Positions 7,843 through 15,904 of a stretch of DNA of 27,347 nucleotides are shown one piece after another. The DNA lies in NCBI GenBank assembly GCA_934668605.1, contig CAKUNY010000005.1, positions 1 to 27,347 on the forward strand, written 5' to 3'. The notes below the pieces were generated by a model. That model ran no database searches. It worked only from the letters and a program-made list of their open reading frames with translations, and was not told where the DNA came from. Origin of the DNA: an uncultured Oscillospiraceae bacterium. Its GTDB lineage: Bacteria > Bacillota > Clostridia > Oscillospirales > Oscillospiraceae. Positions within the stretch are counted from its first letter, which is position 1. Each line of letters begins with the position of its first letter. A program made the translations under genes and the position numbers.

Positions 7843-8607
7843 TTGAAACAGAAAATCCAGCAGAAACAAGTCATTTTGGGAACGATGCTCTCCGAACTTT
7901 CAACCCCGAATATTATTCGCGTCATGAAGGCCGGCGGTCTGGAATTCGTCATCATCGACGCCGAGCACGGACCGTTTGATTTGTCCCAGCTGTCTGATCT
8001 GGTCGCGGAGGCGAACCTGTGCGGCTTGCCGTGTCTGGTCAGAATTCCCGAGATCCGCAGAGAATGGATCACCAAGGTTCTGGACATGGGAGCCGACGGT
8101 ATGCTCGTTCCGATGGTCAGCACGAAGGAAGATGCGGAAAAGATCGTGCGTCTTGCAAAATATCCGCCGCTTGGCTGCCGCGGCGTTTCTACCACAAGAG
8201 CGCATACCAACTATAATCCCGGCAAGCTCGGCGATTATTTCGTCGAGGCCAACAACCGCACGATCATCCTCACGCAGATTGAAACGCCGGAGGGTGTTGA
8301 AAACGCGCAGGACATCATCAATGTCGAAGGCGTGGACGCGCTGATGGTCGGTCCGTCCGATCTTTCCACCAGCTACGGCTTCCCCGGCGACGCAGACGCG
8401 CCCGTTGTGCAGGAGGCGATCGAAAAGGTGCTTGCGGCGGCAAAGGCGGCCGGAAAGACTGCGGGCTTCATTCACTCCAAGCCGGAGAAGCTCCGTAAGT
8501 GGAAAGCGCGCGGTATGACGATCTTCAGCTGCGGCAGCGAACTGAACATGATCAAAAACGGCGTAAAACGCAATGTAGAAGCGCTCTATGCGCCAGACAA
8601 TAAATAA
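7843..8607 (+). CDS. HpcH/HpaI-family class II aldolase
   Basis: This 254-residue protein matches the HpcH/HpaI family, which includes 2-keto-3-deoxy-L-rhamnonate, 2-keto-3-deoxyglucarate and 4-hydroxy-2-oxoheptanedioate aldolases. These enzymes release pyruvate from 2-keto-3-deoxy acids using a divalent metal. Key residues are visible: the base H42 in DAEHGPFD, the substrate-binding R113? position in GCRGVSTTRAH, and metal ligands E147 in TQIETPEG and D173 in VGPSDLSTSYG. The start is a TTG at 7843 with GGAGGG about 7 bases upstream. The ATG further upstream lies inside the kinase gene. It may split a keto-deoxy acid made by the altronate dehydratase-type enzyme, or act on a separate sugar-acid branch. 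The exact substrate cannot be told from sequence. Confidence 0.88.
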   Translation: MKQKIQQKQVILGTMLSELSTPNIIRVMKAGGLEFVIIDAEHGPFDLSQLSDLVAEANLCGLPCLVRIPEIRREWITKVLDMGADGMLVPMVSTKEDAEKIVRLAKYPPLGCRGVSTTRAHTNYNPGKLGDYFVEANNRTIILTQIETPEGVENAQDIINVEGVDALMVGPSDLSTSYGFPGDADAPVVQEAIEKVLAAAKAAGKTAGFIHSKPEKLRKWKARGMTIFSCGSELNMIKNGVKRNVEALYAPDNK

Positions 8608-8627
8608 TACCAAGGAGGTTTTTCACA

Positions 8628-9938
8628 ATGTTGGATGTACGCAAGGGCAACCTCATCACCAAGCTTTGTGAAGACGTTGCGCTGCCGAAAATGTATTGGG
8701 CAGAGCAGTACTTTGACGAATCGCACATTCCGGCGGAGAAAATCCCGGAACTCGTTCGCGAGCAGCTCTCGCGTCCCGAGATTCTGGAAAAGATCAAGCC
8801 GGGCATGTCGATTGCGATCTCCAGCGGCAGCCGTGGCGTTGCCAATGTCGCGCTCGTGACGAAGAGCATTGTTCAGTTCCTCAAGGAGCGCGGTGCGGAG
8901 CCGTTCGTTTTCCCGGCAATGGGAAGCCATGGCGGCGCAACCGCCGAGGGACAGAAGCAGATTCTTGCCAGCTACGGCGTAACCGAAGAAAATGTCGGCT
9001 GCCCGATCCGCGCGACGATGGAGACGGTGCAGGTCGGCACGGTGCCGGATGAGAACAACATGCCGGTCTTCTCCGACAAATACGCGCACGCTGCAGACGG
9101 CATCATTCTGGTCGGCAGAATCAAGGCGCACACCGCGTTCAGGGGACCCTTCGAAAGCGGTCTTGTCAAGATGTCCGTTATCGGCATGGGCAAGCAGCAC
9201 GGCGCGGAAACCGTCCATGAATCCGGCTTTGCCAATATGGCGAGAATCCTGCCGAAGGTTGGCCGCGTGGTCTTTGACAACAACCCGATTCTCTGCGGCG
9301 TTGGCCTCATTGAAAATGCGTTCGATGAGACATGGAAGCTTCTGGCGCTGACGCCTGATGAAATCTGGCAGCAGGAGACCGGGCTTTTGCAGGAAGCAAA
9401 GTCCAAGATGGGACATATCCTGCTCAACGATCTGGATGTTCTGGTCGTCGACAAAATCGGCAAGGACGTCAGCGGCGATGGGATGGATCCGAATGTCACC
9501 GGACGTTATGCGTGCCCGGAAACCGCCGGTGTGAGCGAAAGCGACCTGCGCGCACAGCGCATTGTCGTCCTCGGCCTGACCGAAGAGACGCACCACAACG
9601 CAAACGGTATCGGCATGGCCGACATTACAACGCGCCGCATTGTGGAGGATACGGATCTGGATATCACGTATCCCAACTCCCTGACGTCTACGGTTCTGAA
9701 CATTGTCAAGATCCCGTTCATTACGGAGTGCGACCGCACGGCGGTGCAGCTCAGCATCCGTACGTGCAACATGATCGATAAGAAGAACCCGCGTATCGTG
9801 AGAATTTCTGATACCATGCATCTGGGCAAGATCCTCATTTCTGAGGCGCTTGTTCCGGAAGCCGAGAAGAACCCCAACATGAAGGTTCTCGGTCCGGCCG
9901 ACGGCTGGCAGTTCAACGAAGAGGGCAACCTGTGGTAA
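8628..9938 (+). CDS. Divergent LarA-family (DUF2088) nickel-pincer isomerase
   Basis: The 436-residue protein is a second member of the lactate racemase superfamily, from a different branch than the one in the leftward operon. It has H101 in FPAMGSHGGATAEGQ, H168 in GRIKAHTAFRG, K181 in GLVKMSVIGMGKQH and H191. These could correspond to the four catalytic or nickel positions of LarA, but the intervals (13 and 10) differ from LarA (10 and 16). The C-terminal half has GKDVSGDGMDPNVTGR and HHNANGIGMAD, typical of this subfamily. The start has a perfect AAGGAGG about 8 bases upstream, and the gap to the aldolase is 20 bp. In a sugar-acid cluster it may invert C2 of an aldonate, as known gluconate 2-epimerases of this superfamily do. 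That role is inference. Confidence 0.82.
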   Translation: MLDVRKGNLITKLCEDVALPKMYWAEQYFDESHIPAEKIPELVREQLSRPEILEKIKPGMSIAISSGSRGVANVALVTKSIVQFLKERGAEPFVFPAMGSHGGATAEGQKQILASYGVTEENVGCPIRATMETVQVGTVPDENNMPVFSDKYAHAADGIILVGRIKAHTAFRGPFESGLVKMSVIGMGKQHGAETVHESGFANMARILPKVGRVVFDNNPILCGVGLIENAFDETWKLLALTPDEIWQQETGLLQEAKSKMGHILLNDLDVLVVDKIGKDVSGDGMDPNVTGRYACPETAGVSESDLRAQRIVVLGLTEETHHNANGIGMADITTRRIVEDTDLDITYPNSLTSTVLNIVKIPFITECDRTAVQLSIRTCNMIDKKNPRIVRISDTMHLGKILISEALVPEAEKNPNMKVLGPADGWQFNEEGNLW

Positions 9939-9963
9939 TGCGCAGCGCCCGAACCAATCTGAT

Positions 9964-9993
9964 CTTAAGACGCGCGACGTCTCAAGATATAAT
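9964..9993 (+). promoter_or_regulatory. Promoter with overlapping palindromic operator, before the binding-protein gene
   Basis: A -35-like TTAAGA (9965-9970), a 17-bp spacer and a perfect TATAAT (9988-9993) form a good promoter 20 bp upstream of the substrate-binding protein start. A 23-bp inverted repeat, CTTaAGACG-CGCGA-CGTCTcAAG (9964-9986, 8 of 9 arm pairs), covers the -35 and the whole spacer. A protein bound there would block RNA polymerase, so it is a candidate operator. It is not followed by a T-run, which argues against a terminator. Confidence 0.6.
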
Positions 9994-10012
9994 AAAAAAT
10001 GGAGGACAGAAA

Positions 10013-11302
10013 ATGAAGAAAGTAATCGCATTGATGTTAGCAGTGTTCATGCTCCTGAGCATGGCGGCCTGCGCATCCAAATCCGAAAGCTCCACCCCCA
10101 GCAGTGATGCTTCCGCATCGACGACTACCAGCACGGAAACTTCCAGCACGGAAACTTCCAGCGATTCCAGCGCGGAATCCACCTCTGATGCTTCCGTCAT
10201 CAAGATCGGCTGCCCGCAGCCCCTGACCGGCACCAACGCTCTGGTCGGCGAATCCGCAATGCGCGGCGCTGAACTGGCTGTTGCGGAAATCAACGCAGCA
10301 GGCGGCGTTCTGGGCCATCAGCTCGAGCTCGTCGAGTACGACGATCAGGGCTCTCCCGAAGAAGCTGTTAAGCTCGCTACCAAGCTCATCGAGGTTGACA
10401 AGGTCAACTGGATGTCCGGCTCTCTGATTTCCTCCTGCATGCTGGCCGCTGGCCCGTACTACGAGGAAGCTGGCATCATCACCATGGGCACCGGCACGTC
10501 TTCCACCTGGACGAACCAGGGCTGGAAGTACGTCTGGAGATCTTCCCCCAACGCCGGCAGCGTTATGCCCGCGATGGCGCAGTACATGAAGAACCTCGGC
10601 ATCAACTCCATCTCCATCTTCCAGGGCCAGGACGACGCTTCCGCTTCCGGCGCTGAGGATATGCGCAAGGCTGCGAAGGACGCTGGCATCGAGGTCATCA
10701 CCTCTGAGACCTACGTCGACGGCGACACCGACTTCTCCGGCCAGGCGATCAAGATCGTCAACAGCGGCGCTGATGCAGTGTTCACCTCCACCTACTCCGT
10801 TGCACAGGCTTCCTTTGCCAAGCAGCTGCGTCAGGCTGGCTACAAGGGTATCGTCTTCAACAAGGAGACCCTGTCCGTTGATAACGTTGCCGCTGCCGGC
10901 GACGCTGCCAACTACTACGCATTCATTTGGCCGTACGTCACCTATGCAAGCCTCGACGAGATCAGCGACAGCGACGTTCGCATGAAGGAAATGTGCGAGA
11001 GCTACTACAAGATGTTCAACGAGATGCCCTATCATGACTGCTGCTACCGCTCCTACGACTCCATCTACATTCTGAAGGCTGCGGCTGAGGCTGCCGGCTC
11101 CATCGAGTCCGACGCCATGAACGAGGCGCTCGCTACGATCAACAACTTCGACGGCCTGGCTGGCACCTATGACTTCACGCAGGGCGACATGGGCGGCATC
11201 CGCGACTACACCGCGTGGGTCATCGTTGACCAGAAGAGCACCAAGTTCGACGAGTGGCTGGCTTCCGGCGGCTACGACGCACTGATGGCTGAGATCGGCT
11301 GA
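10013..11302 (+). CDS. ABC transporter substrate-binding lipoprotein, branched-chain amino acid (LivK) type
   Basis: The 429-residue protein starts with a lipoprotein signal (MKKVIALMLAVFMLLSMAAC), with the lipidated cysteine at C20. A Ser/Thr/Glu/Asp-rich linker (about residues 21-63) follows, then a Peripla_BP_6 type I binding fold starting at IKIGCPQPLTGTNALVGESA. I chose the ATG at 10013 because GGAGG lies 7 bases before it and the signal peptide follows. The longer frame from 9932 has no signal. It would catch substrate outside the membrane for the four downstream transporter genes. The family binds amino acids but also amides, aromatic acids and other small acids. The neighbours point to a sugar acid or hydroxyacid. 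Codon use is strongly biased to C-ending codons, consistent with high expression. Confidence 0.92.
   Translation: MKKVIALMLAVFMLLSMAACASKSESSTPSSDASASTTTSTETSSTETSSDSSAESTSDASVIKIGCPQPLTGTNALVGESAMRGAELAVAEINAAGGVLGHQLELVEYDDQGSPEEAVKLATKLIEVDKVNWMSGSLISSCMLAAGPYYEEAGIITMGTGTSSTWTNQGWKYVWRSSPNAGSVMPAMAQYMKNLGINSISIFQGQDDASASGAEDMRKAAKDAGIEVITSETYVDGDTDFSGQAIKIVNSGADAVFTSTYSVAQASFAKQLRQAGYKGIVFNKETLSVDNVAAAGDAANYYAFIWPYVTYASLDEISDSDVRMKEMCESYYKMFNEMPYHDCCYRSYDSIYILKAAAEAAGSIESDAMNEALATINNFDGLAGTYDFTQGDMGGIRDYTAWVIVDQKSTKFDEWLASGGYDALMAEIG
10130..10159 (+). repeat. Perfect 15-bp tandem duplication in the lipoprotein linker
   Basis: AGCACGGAAACTTCC occurs twice back to back, encoding STETS-STETS in the flexible linker after the lipobox. 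It preserves the reading frame. Copy number could vary by slippage with little effect on function. Confidence 0.85.
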
Positions 11303-11362
11303 TTTCATCGATTTCGCAATTTCAAGCAAACAAGTTCCTGATTCCTAGCTAGAATCGATTGC

Positions 11363-11405
11363 GTAAGGAAAAGAGGCGGATCAAACGCCGCCTCTTTTTC
11401 CTTAC
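11363..11405 (+). terminator. Hairpin terminator between binding-protein and permease genes
   Basis: A long stem (GTAAGGAAAA at 11363-11372 plus GAGGCGG, pairing with CCGCCTC plus TTTTTCCTTAC ending at 11405, one T bulged) has an 8-base loop and a T5 run after the GC core. It lies 60 bp after the binding-protein stop and 47 bp before the permease start. Such a partial terminator or 3'-stabilising hairpin usually makes the binding protein more abundant than the membrane parts. Confidence 0.82.
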
Positions 11406-11451
11406 CCTCCCTTGCATACTATAACCTGGAAAGGTGGCACTTGAAGAGAGT

Positions 11452-12324
11452 ATGTTATTACAGATTTTGATTTCCGGCCTTGTCATCGGCAGTATCTACG
11501 GCCTGATTGCACTGGGCTACAGTTTGATTTATAAGGCCTCCGGTCTTATGAGCTTCATGCAGGGCGACCTGCTGACGCTCGGCGCGTTCCTCGGCTATAC
11601 GCTCTACGGCGTGCTGAAGGTTCCTTTCGTTCTCACCCTCGTTCTCGTTGTCGTGTTCGTGTTTGCCGCAGGCTTCCTGATTGAACGCGGCGTCATTTCC
11701 AGACTCGTGAAAAAAGGCGTGTTGCCGATCTATACGGTTTTGGCGACGATTGCTATTTCATATATTCTGCAGAACGGCTGCATGCTGGTGTTCGGCTCTG
11801 ATATGAAGGGATATCCCCAGATTTTCAAAATTGCGACGGTCACCATCTTTGGCCGCTCGTTCCAGATGGAAGCGATCCTCTGCATTGCCGCGTCGCTTCT
11901 TATCATGCTGGTGTTCAACATCTTTATGAACCACACGTCCCTCGGCACCGCGATGCGCGCCTCTGCGATGGACCCCATGGCGGCCCGTTCCTGCGGCATT
12001 GACGTCAGCTTCGCAACCGGCCTGAGCTGGGCGATTGCCGCCGGTATCGCAGCGTTCGCCGGCATGCTTATCGGTCCGGTCTACGGCGTTTACACCACCC
12101 TTGGCGCGGTCATCGGCCGTAAAGGCTTCTCCAGCGCCGTCATCGGCGGCTTCGGCAACATGCTCGGCGCGATTGTCGGCGGCCTGCTGCTGGGTATCAT
12201 CGAGACGCTCCTGTCCGCCTATGTTTCTTCCGCGTACAAGGACATGATTGCCTACGCGCTGCTGCTCCTGTTCCTGTTTGTCAAGCCCACCGGCCTGTTC
12301 AACGAACGCGCGATCGCAGATTGA
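11452..12324 (+). CDS. livH: ABC transporter permease, LivH type
   Basis: This integral membrane protein of about 290 residues has the LivH pattern: LISGLVIGSIYGLIALGYSL at the N-terminus, GLMSFMQGDLLTLGAF near residue 37, and repeated hydrophobic segments (about eight). The cytoplasmic coupling region includes SLGTAMRASAMDPMAARSCGID, and the C-terminal helices contain GLLLGIIETL. With LivM it would form the membrane channel. The start is uncertain. ATG at 11452 has AAGGTGG 14 bases upstream, a long spacing. An in-frame GTG at 11434 would add MALEES but overlaps that site and so has no room for one. The 3' end is 11 bp before livM. The symbol reflects family position, not proven amino acid transport. 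Confidence 0.9.
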   Translation: MLLQILISGLVIGSIYGLIALGYSLIYKASGLMSFMQGDLLTLGAFLGYTLYGVLKVPFVLTLVLVVVFVFAAGFLIERGVISRLVKKGVLPIYTVLATIAISYILQNGCMLVFGSDMKGYPQIFKIATVTIFGRSFQMEAILCIAASLLIMLVFNIFMNHTSLGTAMRASAMDPMAARSCGIDVSFATGLSWAIAAGIAAFAGMLIGPVYGVYTTLGAVIGRKGFSSAVIGGFGNMLGAIVGGLLLGIIETLLSAYVSSAYKDMIAYALLLLFLFVKPTGLFNERAIAD

Positions 12325-12335
12325 GGAGGTAGAAC

Positions 12336-13343
12336 ATGACAACCATTTCGAAAAAGAACAATCTTCTGAAGACGCTTGTCATCGCTGTTCTCGCAATTGC
12401 GCTGCCGTTTGTTTTCCGCTTTGTGTTTGATTGGAACTACGGCGTTCAGCTGGCATGTTTCTTCCTGCTGTATACCATCGCCATCTCCGGCTTGGATATC
12501 CTGTTCGGCCTCTCCGGCCAGATCTCTATGGGTCATGCCGCGTTTTTCGCAATCGGCGCTTACGGCTCCGTTATGATCCATGACTACGCAAAGATCCCCA
12601 TTTTCTTCTCTATGATTCTTGCCGCGATTGTCGCGACTCTGATCGGCGCGGCGCTTGCCTATCCGGCCTCGAAGCTGGTTTTCCACTTCCTGTCCCTGGC
12701 TACCATTGCCTTCGGCGAGGTCGTCTACCAGTTCGTTTCTCAGTCTCCCGGCAACATCACCGGCAACTTCACCGGCAAGTTCACCGAGACCATCAGCTTC
12801 TTCGGCTATAAACTCAACAGCTTCACGAAGTATTATTTCTTCTCTTTGATTGCGGCAGTGATCTTCCTCGTTGTGAAAAATAACCTCATTCACTCCAGAG
12901 TCGGCCGCGCCCTGACGGCCATCCGCGAAAACTCCCACGCAGCGGAGGGCATGGGCGTTGACGTCCGCAAGTACAAGATCATTGCCTTCGCGGTCAGCGC
13001 TTTCTATACCGCATACGCAGGCGCGATGTATGCGCACCTCGTCCGCTACATCAGCCCCGATACGTTCGCGTACAAGCAGTCCGTCATGTTCATGACCATG
13101 CTCCTGTTCGGCGGCACGGCCTCCATTGCCGGCCCCATGAGCGGCGTTCTGGCCGTCCAGCTGCTGAACGAAGGCCTGCGTTCGGCTGAAAAGTATCAGA
13201 TGTTTATCTACGGCATTCTGCTTCTGATTGTTATCGTGGTTATGCCCGGCGGCATCTCCGGTGTTGTCAGAGACACGGTGAAGTCGATCAAAGAGAAGAA
13301 GGCTGCGAAGGAACTGAAAGGAGACGACAAAAAGGTATGCTGA
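12336..13343 (+). CDS. livM: ABC transporter permease, LivM type
   Basis: The 335-residue membrane protein has the LivM hallmark LSGQISMGHAAFFAIGAYGS near residue 60. The coupling segment SRVGRALTAIRENSHAAEGMGVDVRKYK is near 190-215, and a late segment GGTASIAGPMSGVLAVQLL is followed by a basic, Lys-rich cytoplasmic tail. It partners with LivH as the second half of the channel. GAGGAGGT sits 8 bases before the ATG. Its last 7 bases overlap the start of the ATPase gene, indicating coupled translation. Confidence 0.93.
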   Translation: MTTISKKNNLLKTLVIAVLAIALPFVFRFVFDWNYGVQLACFFLLYTIAISGLDILFGLSGQISMGHAAFFAIGAYGSVMIHDYAKIPIFFSMILAAIVATLIGAALAYPASKLVFHFLSLATIAFGEVVYQFVSQSPGNITGNFTGKFTETISFFGYKLNSFTKYYFFSLIAAVIFLVVKNNLIHSRVGRALTAIRENSHAAEGMGVDVRKYKIIAFAVSAFYTAYAGAMYAHLVRYISPDTFAYKQSVMFMTMLLFGGTASIAGPMSGVLAVQLLNEGLRSAEKYQMFIYGILLLIVIVVMPGGISGVVRDTVKSIKEKKAAKELKGDDKKVC

Positions 13344-14089
13344 AGACGGAACACCTTACGCTGCAATTCGGCGGTCTCTACGCCAACAACGACGTTTCGG
13401 TGACCATTGCCGACGGCAAGGTCACGGGTCTCATCGGCCCGAACGGCGCAGGCAAAACAACTTTCTTTAACACCATCAGCGGCGTGTATCGTCCGACCTC
13501 CGGTACGGTTGAGTTTGACGGCAAGCGCATTGATGGCCTGCGGCCCTATAAAATCCACGAGCTCGGCATCGCCAGAACCTATCAGGTCATCAACCTGTTC
13601 CGCAAAATGACGGTTCTGGAAAACGTCATGGTCGGTATGCACGACCGTTTGACGCAGAATTTCTTCCAGTCTGTGCTGAAATTCGGCAGCGAGCGTAAGG
13701 AAGAAAACGAAGCGCGTGAGCGTGCGTATGAATGGCTGAAGTTTGTCGGTCTGGAAGACCGCGCGTATGACGCGGCTGGTTCGCTTGCCTACGGCGAGCA
13801 GCGCCGTCTGGAGATCGTCCGCGGTCTGGCCTCCAATCCGAAGCTGATTCTGCTTGACGAGCCGGCCGCCGGCATGAACTCGACGGAAAAGGTCGAACTC
13901 AATGAGCTCATGCGGCAGATTCTCGCCAAGGGCGTTTCCATTATGCTCATCGAGCACGACATGAAGCTCGTCATGAACATCACAGATTACATCTACGTTC
14001 TTAACTACGGCAAGCTCCTTGCACAGGGCGTGCCGGAGGAAGTGCAGAATAACCCCGATGTGATCGCGGCGTATCTGGGAGGGGAATAA
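13337..14089 (+). CDS. livG: ABC transporter ATP-binding protein, LivG type
   Basis: This 250-residue cytoplasmic ATPase has Walker A GPNGAGKTTFFN near residue 35, the Q-loop region RTYQVINLFRKMTVLENVMVG near 80, a LivG-style signature AYGEQRRLEIVRGL (in place of LSGGQ) near 152, Walker B LILLDEPAAGMN near 172, and the switch histidine in LIEHDMKLVM. The variable stretch between the Q-loop and signature (DRLTQNFFQS) is typical of LivG. It powers import with LivF. The ATG at 13337 lies inside the end of livM, with AAAGGAGA about 13 bases upstream. Confidence 0.94.
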   Translation: MLKTEHLTLQFGGLYANNDVSVTIADGKVTGLIGPNGAGKTTFFNTISGVYRPTSGTVEFDGKRIDGLRPYKIHELGIARTYQVINLFRKMTVLENVMVGMHDRLTQNFFQSVLKFGSERKEENEARERAYEWLKFVGLEDRAYDAAGSLAYGEQRRLEIVRGLASNPKLILLDEPAAGMNSTEKVELNELMRQILAKGVSIMLIEHDMKLVMNITDYIYVLNYGKLLAQGVPEEVQNNPDVIAAYLGGE

Positions 14090-14091
14090 AT

Positions 14092-14814
<723 letters not shown>

Positions 14815-14845
14815 TTGAGACGGTTTTGGATTGGAGTGACACAAT

Positions 14846-15880
14846 ATGAAGGTTTTAATTGCAGATAAAGTGTCGGAGAGCGGCCTGAACTTGCTCCGCG
14901 AGCAGGGCTATGAGCTCGTTTTCGCCCCGGACAAGAGCAAGGAAACGCTCAAGAATTTGATTCAGGACTGTGACGCTGTTTTCTCGGCTACCACGTTTTT
15001 CGATGAAGAAATCCTCAGCGCAGGCAAGAAGCTTCAGGTCGTCGGCAAGCACGGCGTTGGCATTGACAACGTCGTGAGCGCCGAAACGGCAACGAAGCTC
15101 GGCATTTATGTCGTGCGTACGCCGCTGGCCAACATGAACTCTGTCGCTGAGCATACCATGACAGCGATTCTCGCGCTCACCAAGCACTGCGTTGAAATGG
15201 ACAAGGCCATGCGCGAATATGTGCCTGCCTATGGTGCAAAGCACCCTGCGGGCATGAGCGAGCTCGAGGCCTTTGAAGGAGCGCCGGCTATGTGTGTGCG
15301 CAGCGAGGTCGGCGGCAAGAAGCTCGGCATTATCGGCCTTGGCAACATCGGCAAGTCCCTTGCCAAGAAGGCCGCCTGCGGCTTCGATATGGAGATCATC
15401 GGCTTTGACCCCTTTGTCGACAAGGAAAAGCTCATGGAGCAGTATCCCTACATCACAGTTGTCGACGACGCGGACGAAATATTCAAGACCTGCGACTACG
15501 TGAGCCTGCATCTGGCGGCCTGCGAGGCAAACAACAACTTCGTCGACGCGCGCAGACTCTCGCTTATGAAGCCGACCGCATACCTCATCAATTTCTCCCG
15601 CGGCTCGAACGTCAATGAGACGGAGCTCTGCAAGGCGCTGGAGGACAAGACGATTGCCGGTGCGGCGCTCGACGTATACGCGGACGAGGCGCACTTCGGC
15701 GACAATCCGCTTCTGAAGCTGGATAGTGTCCTTCTTTCTCCGCACTGCTCGGCGCTGACCGTCGAGGCGATGGACCGCATGAGCTATCAGGGCTGCCAGG
15801 GCATTGTTGAGATCCTCAGCGGCAAAAAGCCGACATGGGGCGTCAACTACGAGGAAGTCCACAAGATGAAGAACGCCTGA
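14846..15880 (+). CDS. D-isomer-specific 2-hydroxyacid dehydrogenase
   Basis: The 344-residue protein is in the family of phosphoglycerate, glyoxylate and D-lactate dehydrogenases, which interconvert 2-keto acids and D-2-hydroxyacids with NAD(P). The cofactor loop GLGNIG is at 164-169, and the catalytic trio is R252 (FSRGSNVNE), E281 (YADEAHF) and H300 (LSPHCSA). An insertion of about 30 residues (121-152, YGAKHPAGMSELEAFEG) precedes the Rossmann domain, which is longer than in most relatives. GGAGTG lies upstream of the ATG. Next to a 2-hydroxyacid epimerase and sugar-acid genes, it may act on a sugar-derived 2-hydroxyacid. Serine biosynthesis (SerA) is less likely because the regulatory ACT domain is missing and the context is catabolic. 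Confidence 0.9.
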   Translation: MKVLIADKVSESGLNLLREQGYELVFAPDKSKETLKNLIQDCDAVFSATTFFDEEILSAGKKLQVVGKHGVGIDNVVSAETATKLGIYVVRTPLANMNSVAEHTMTAILALTKHCVEMDKAMREYVPAYGAKHPAGMSELEAFEGAPAMCVRSEVGGKKLGIIGLGNIGKSLAKKAACGFDMEIIGFDPFVDKEKLMEQYPYITVVDDADEIFKTCDYVSLHLAACEANNNFVDARRLSLMKPTAYLINFSRGSNVNETELCKALEDKTIAGAALDVYADEAHFGDNPLLKLDSVLLSPHCSALTVEAMDRMSYQGCQGIVEILSGKKPTWGVNYEEVHKMKNA

Positions 15881-15904
15881 CACTGTACCTTTTTGGAGGT
15901 CTAG

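Noticed and set aside
8586..10031. Long minus-strand frame opposite the LarA-family gene
   Set aside because: The plus-strand protein has family motifs and a perfect ribosome site; the antisense frame is a GC-rich shadow.
10037..11329. 430-codon minus-strand frame opposite the binding-protein gene
   Set aside because: It mirrors a strongly codon-biased gene, has no recognisable motif, and would cross the binding-protein signal region.
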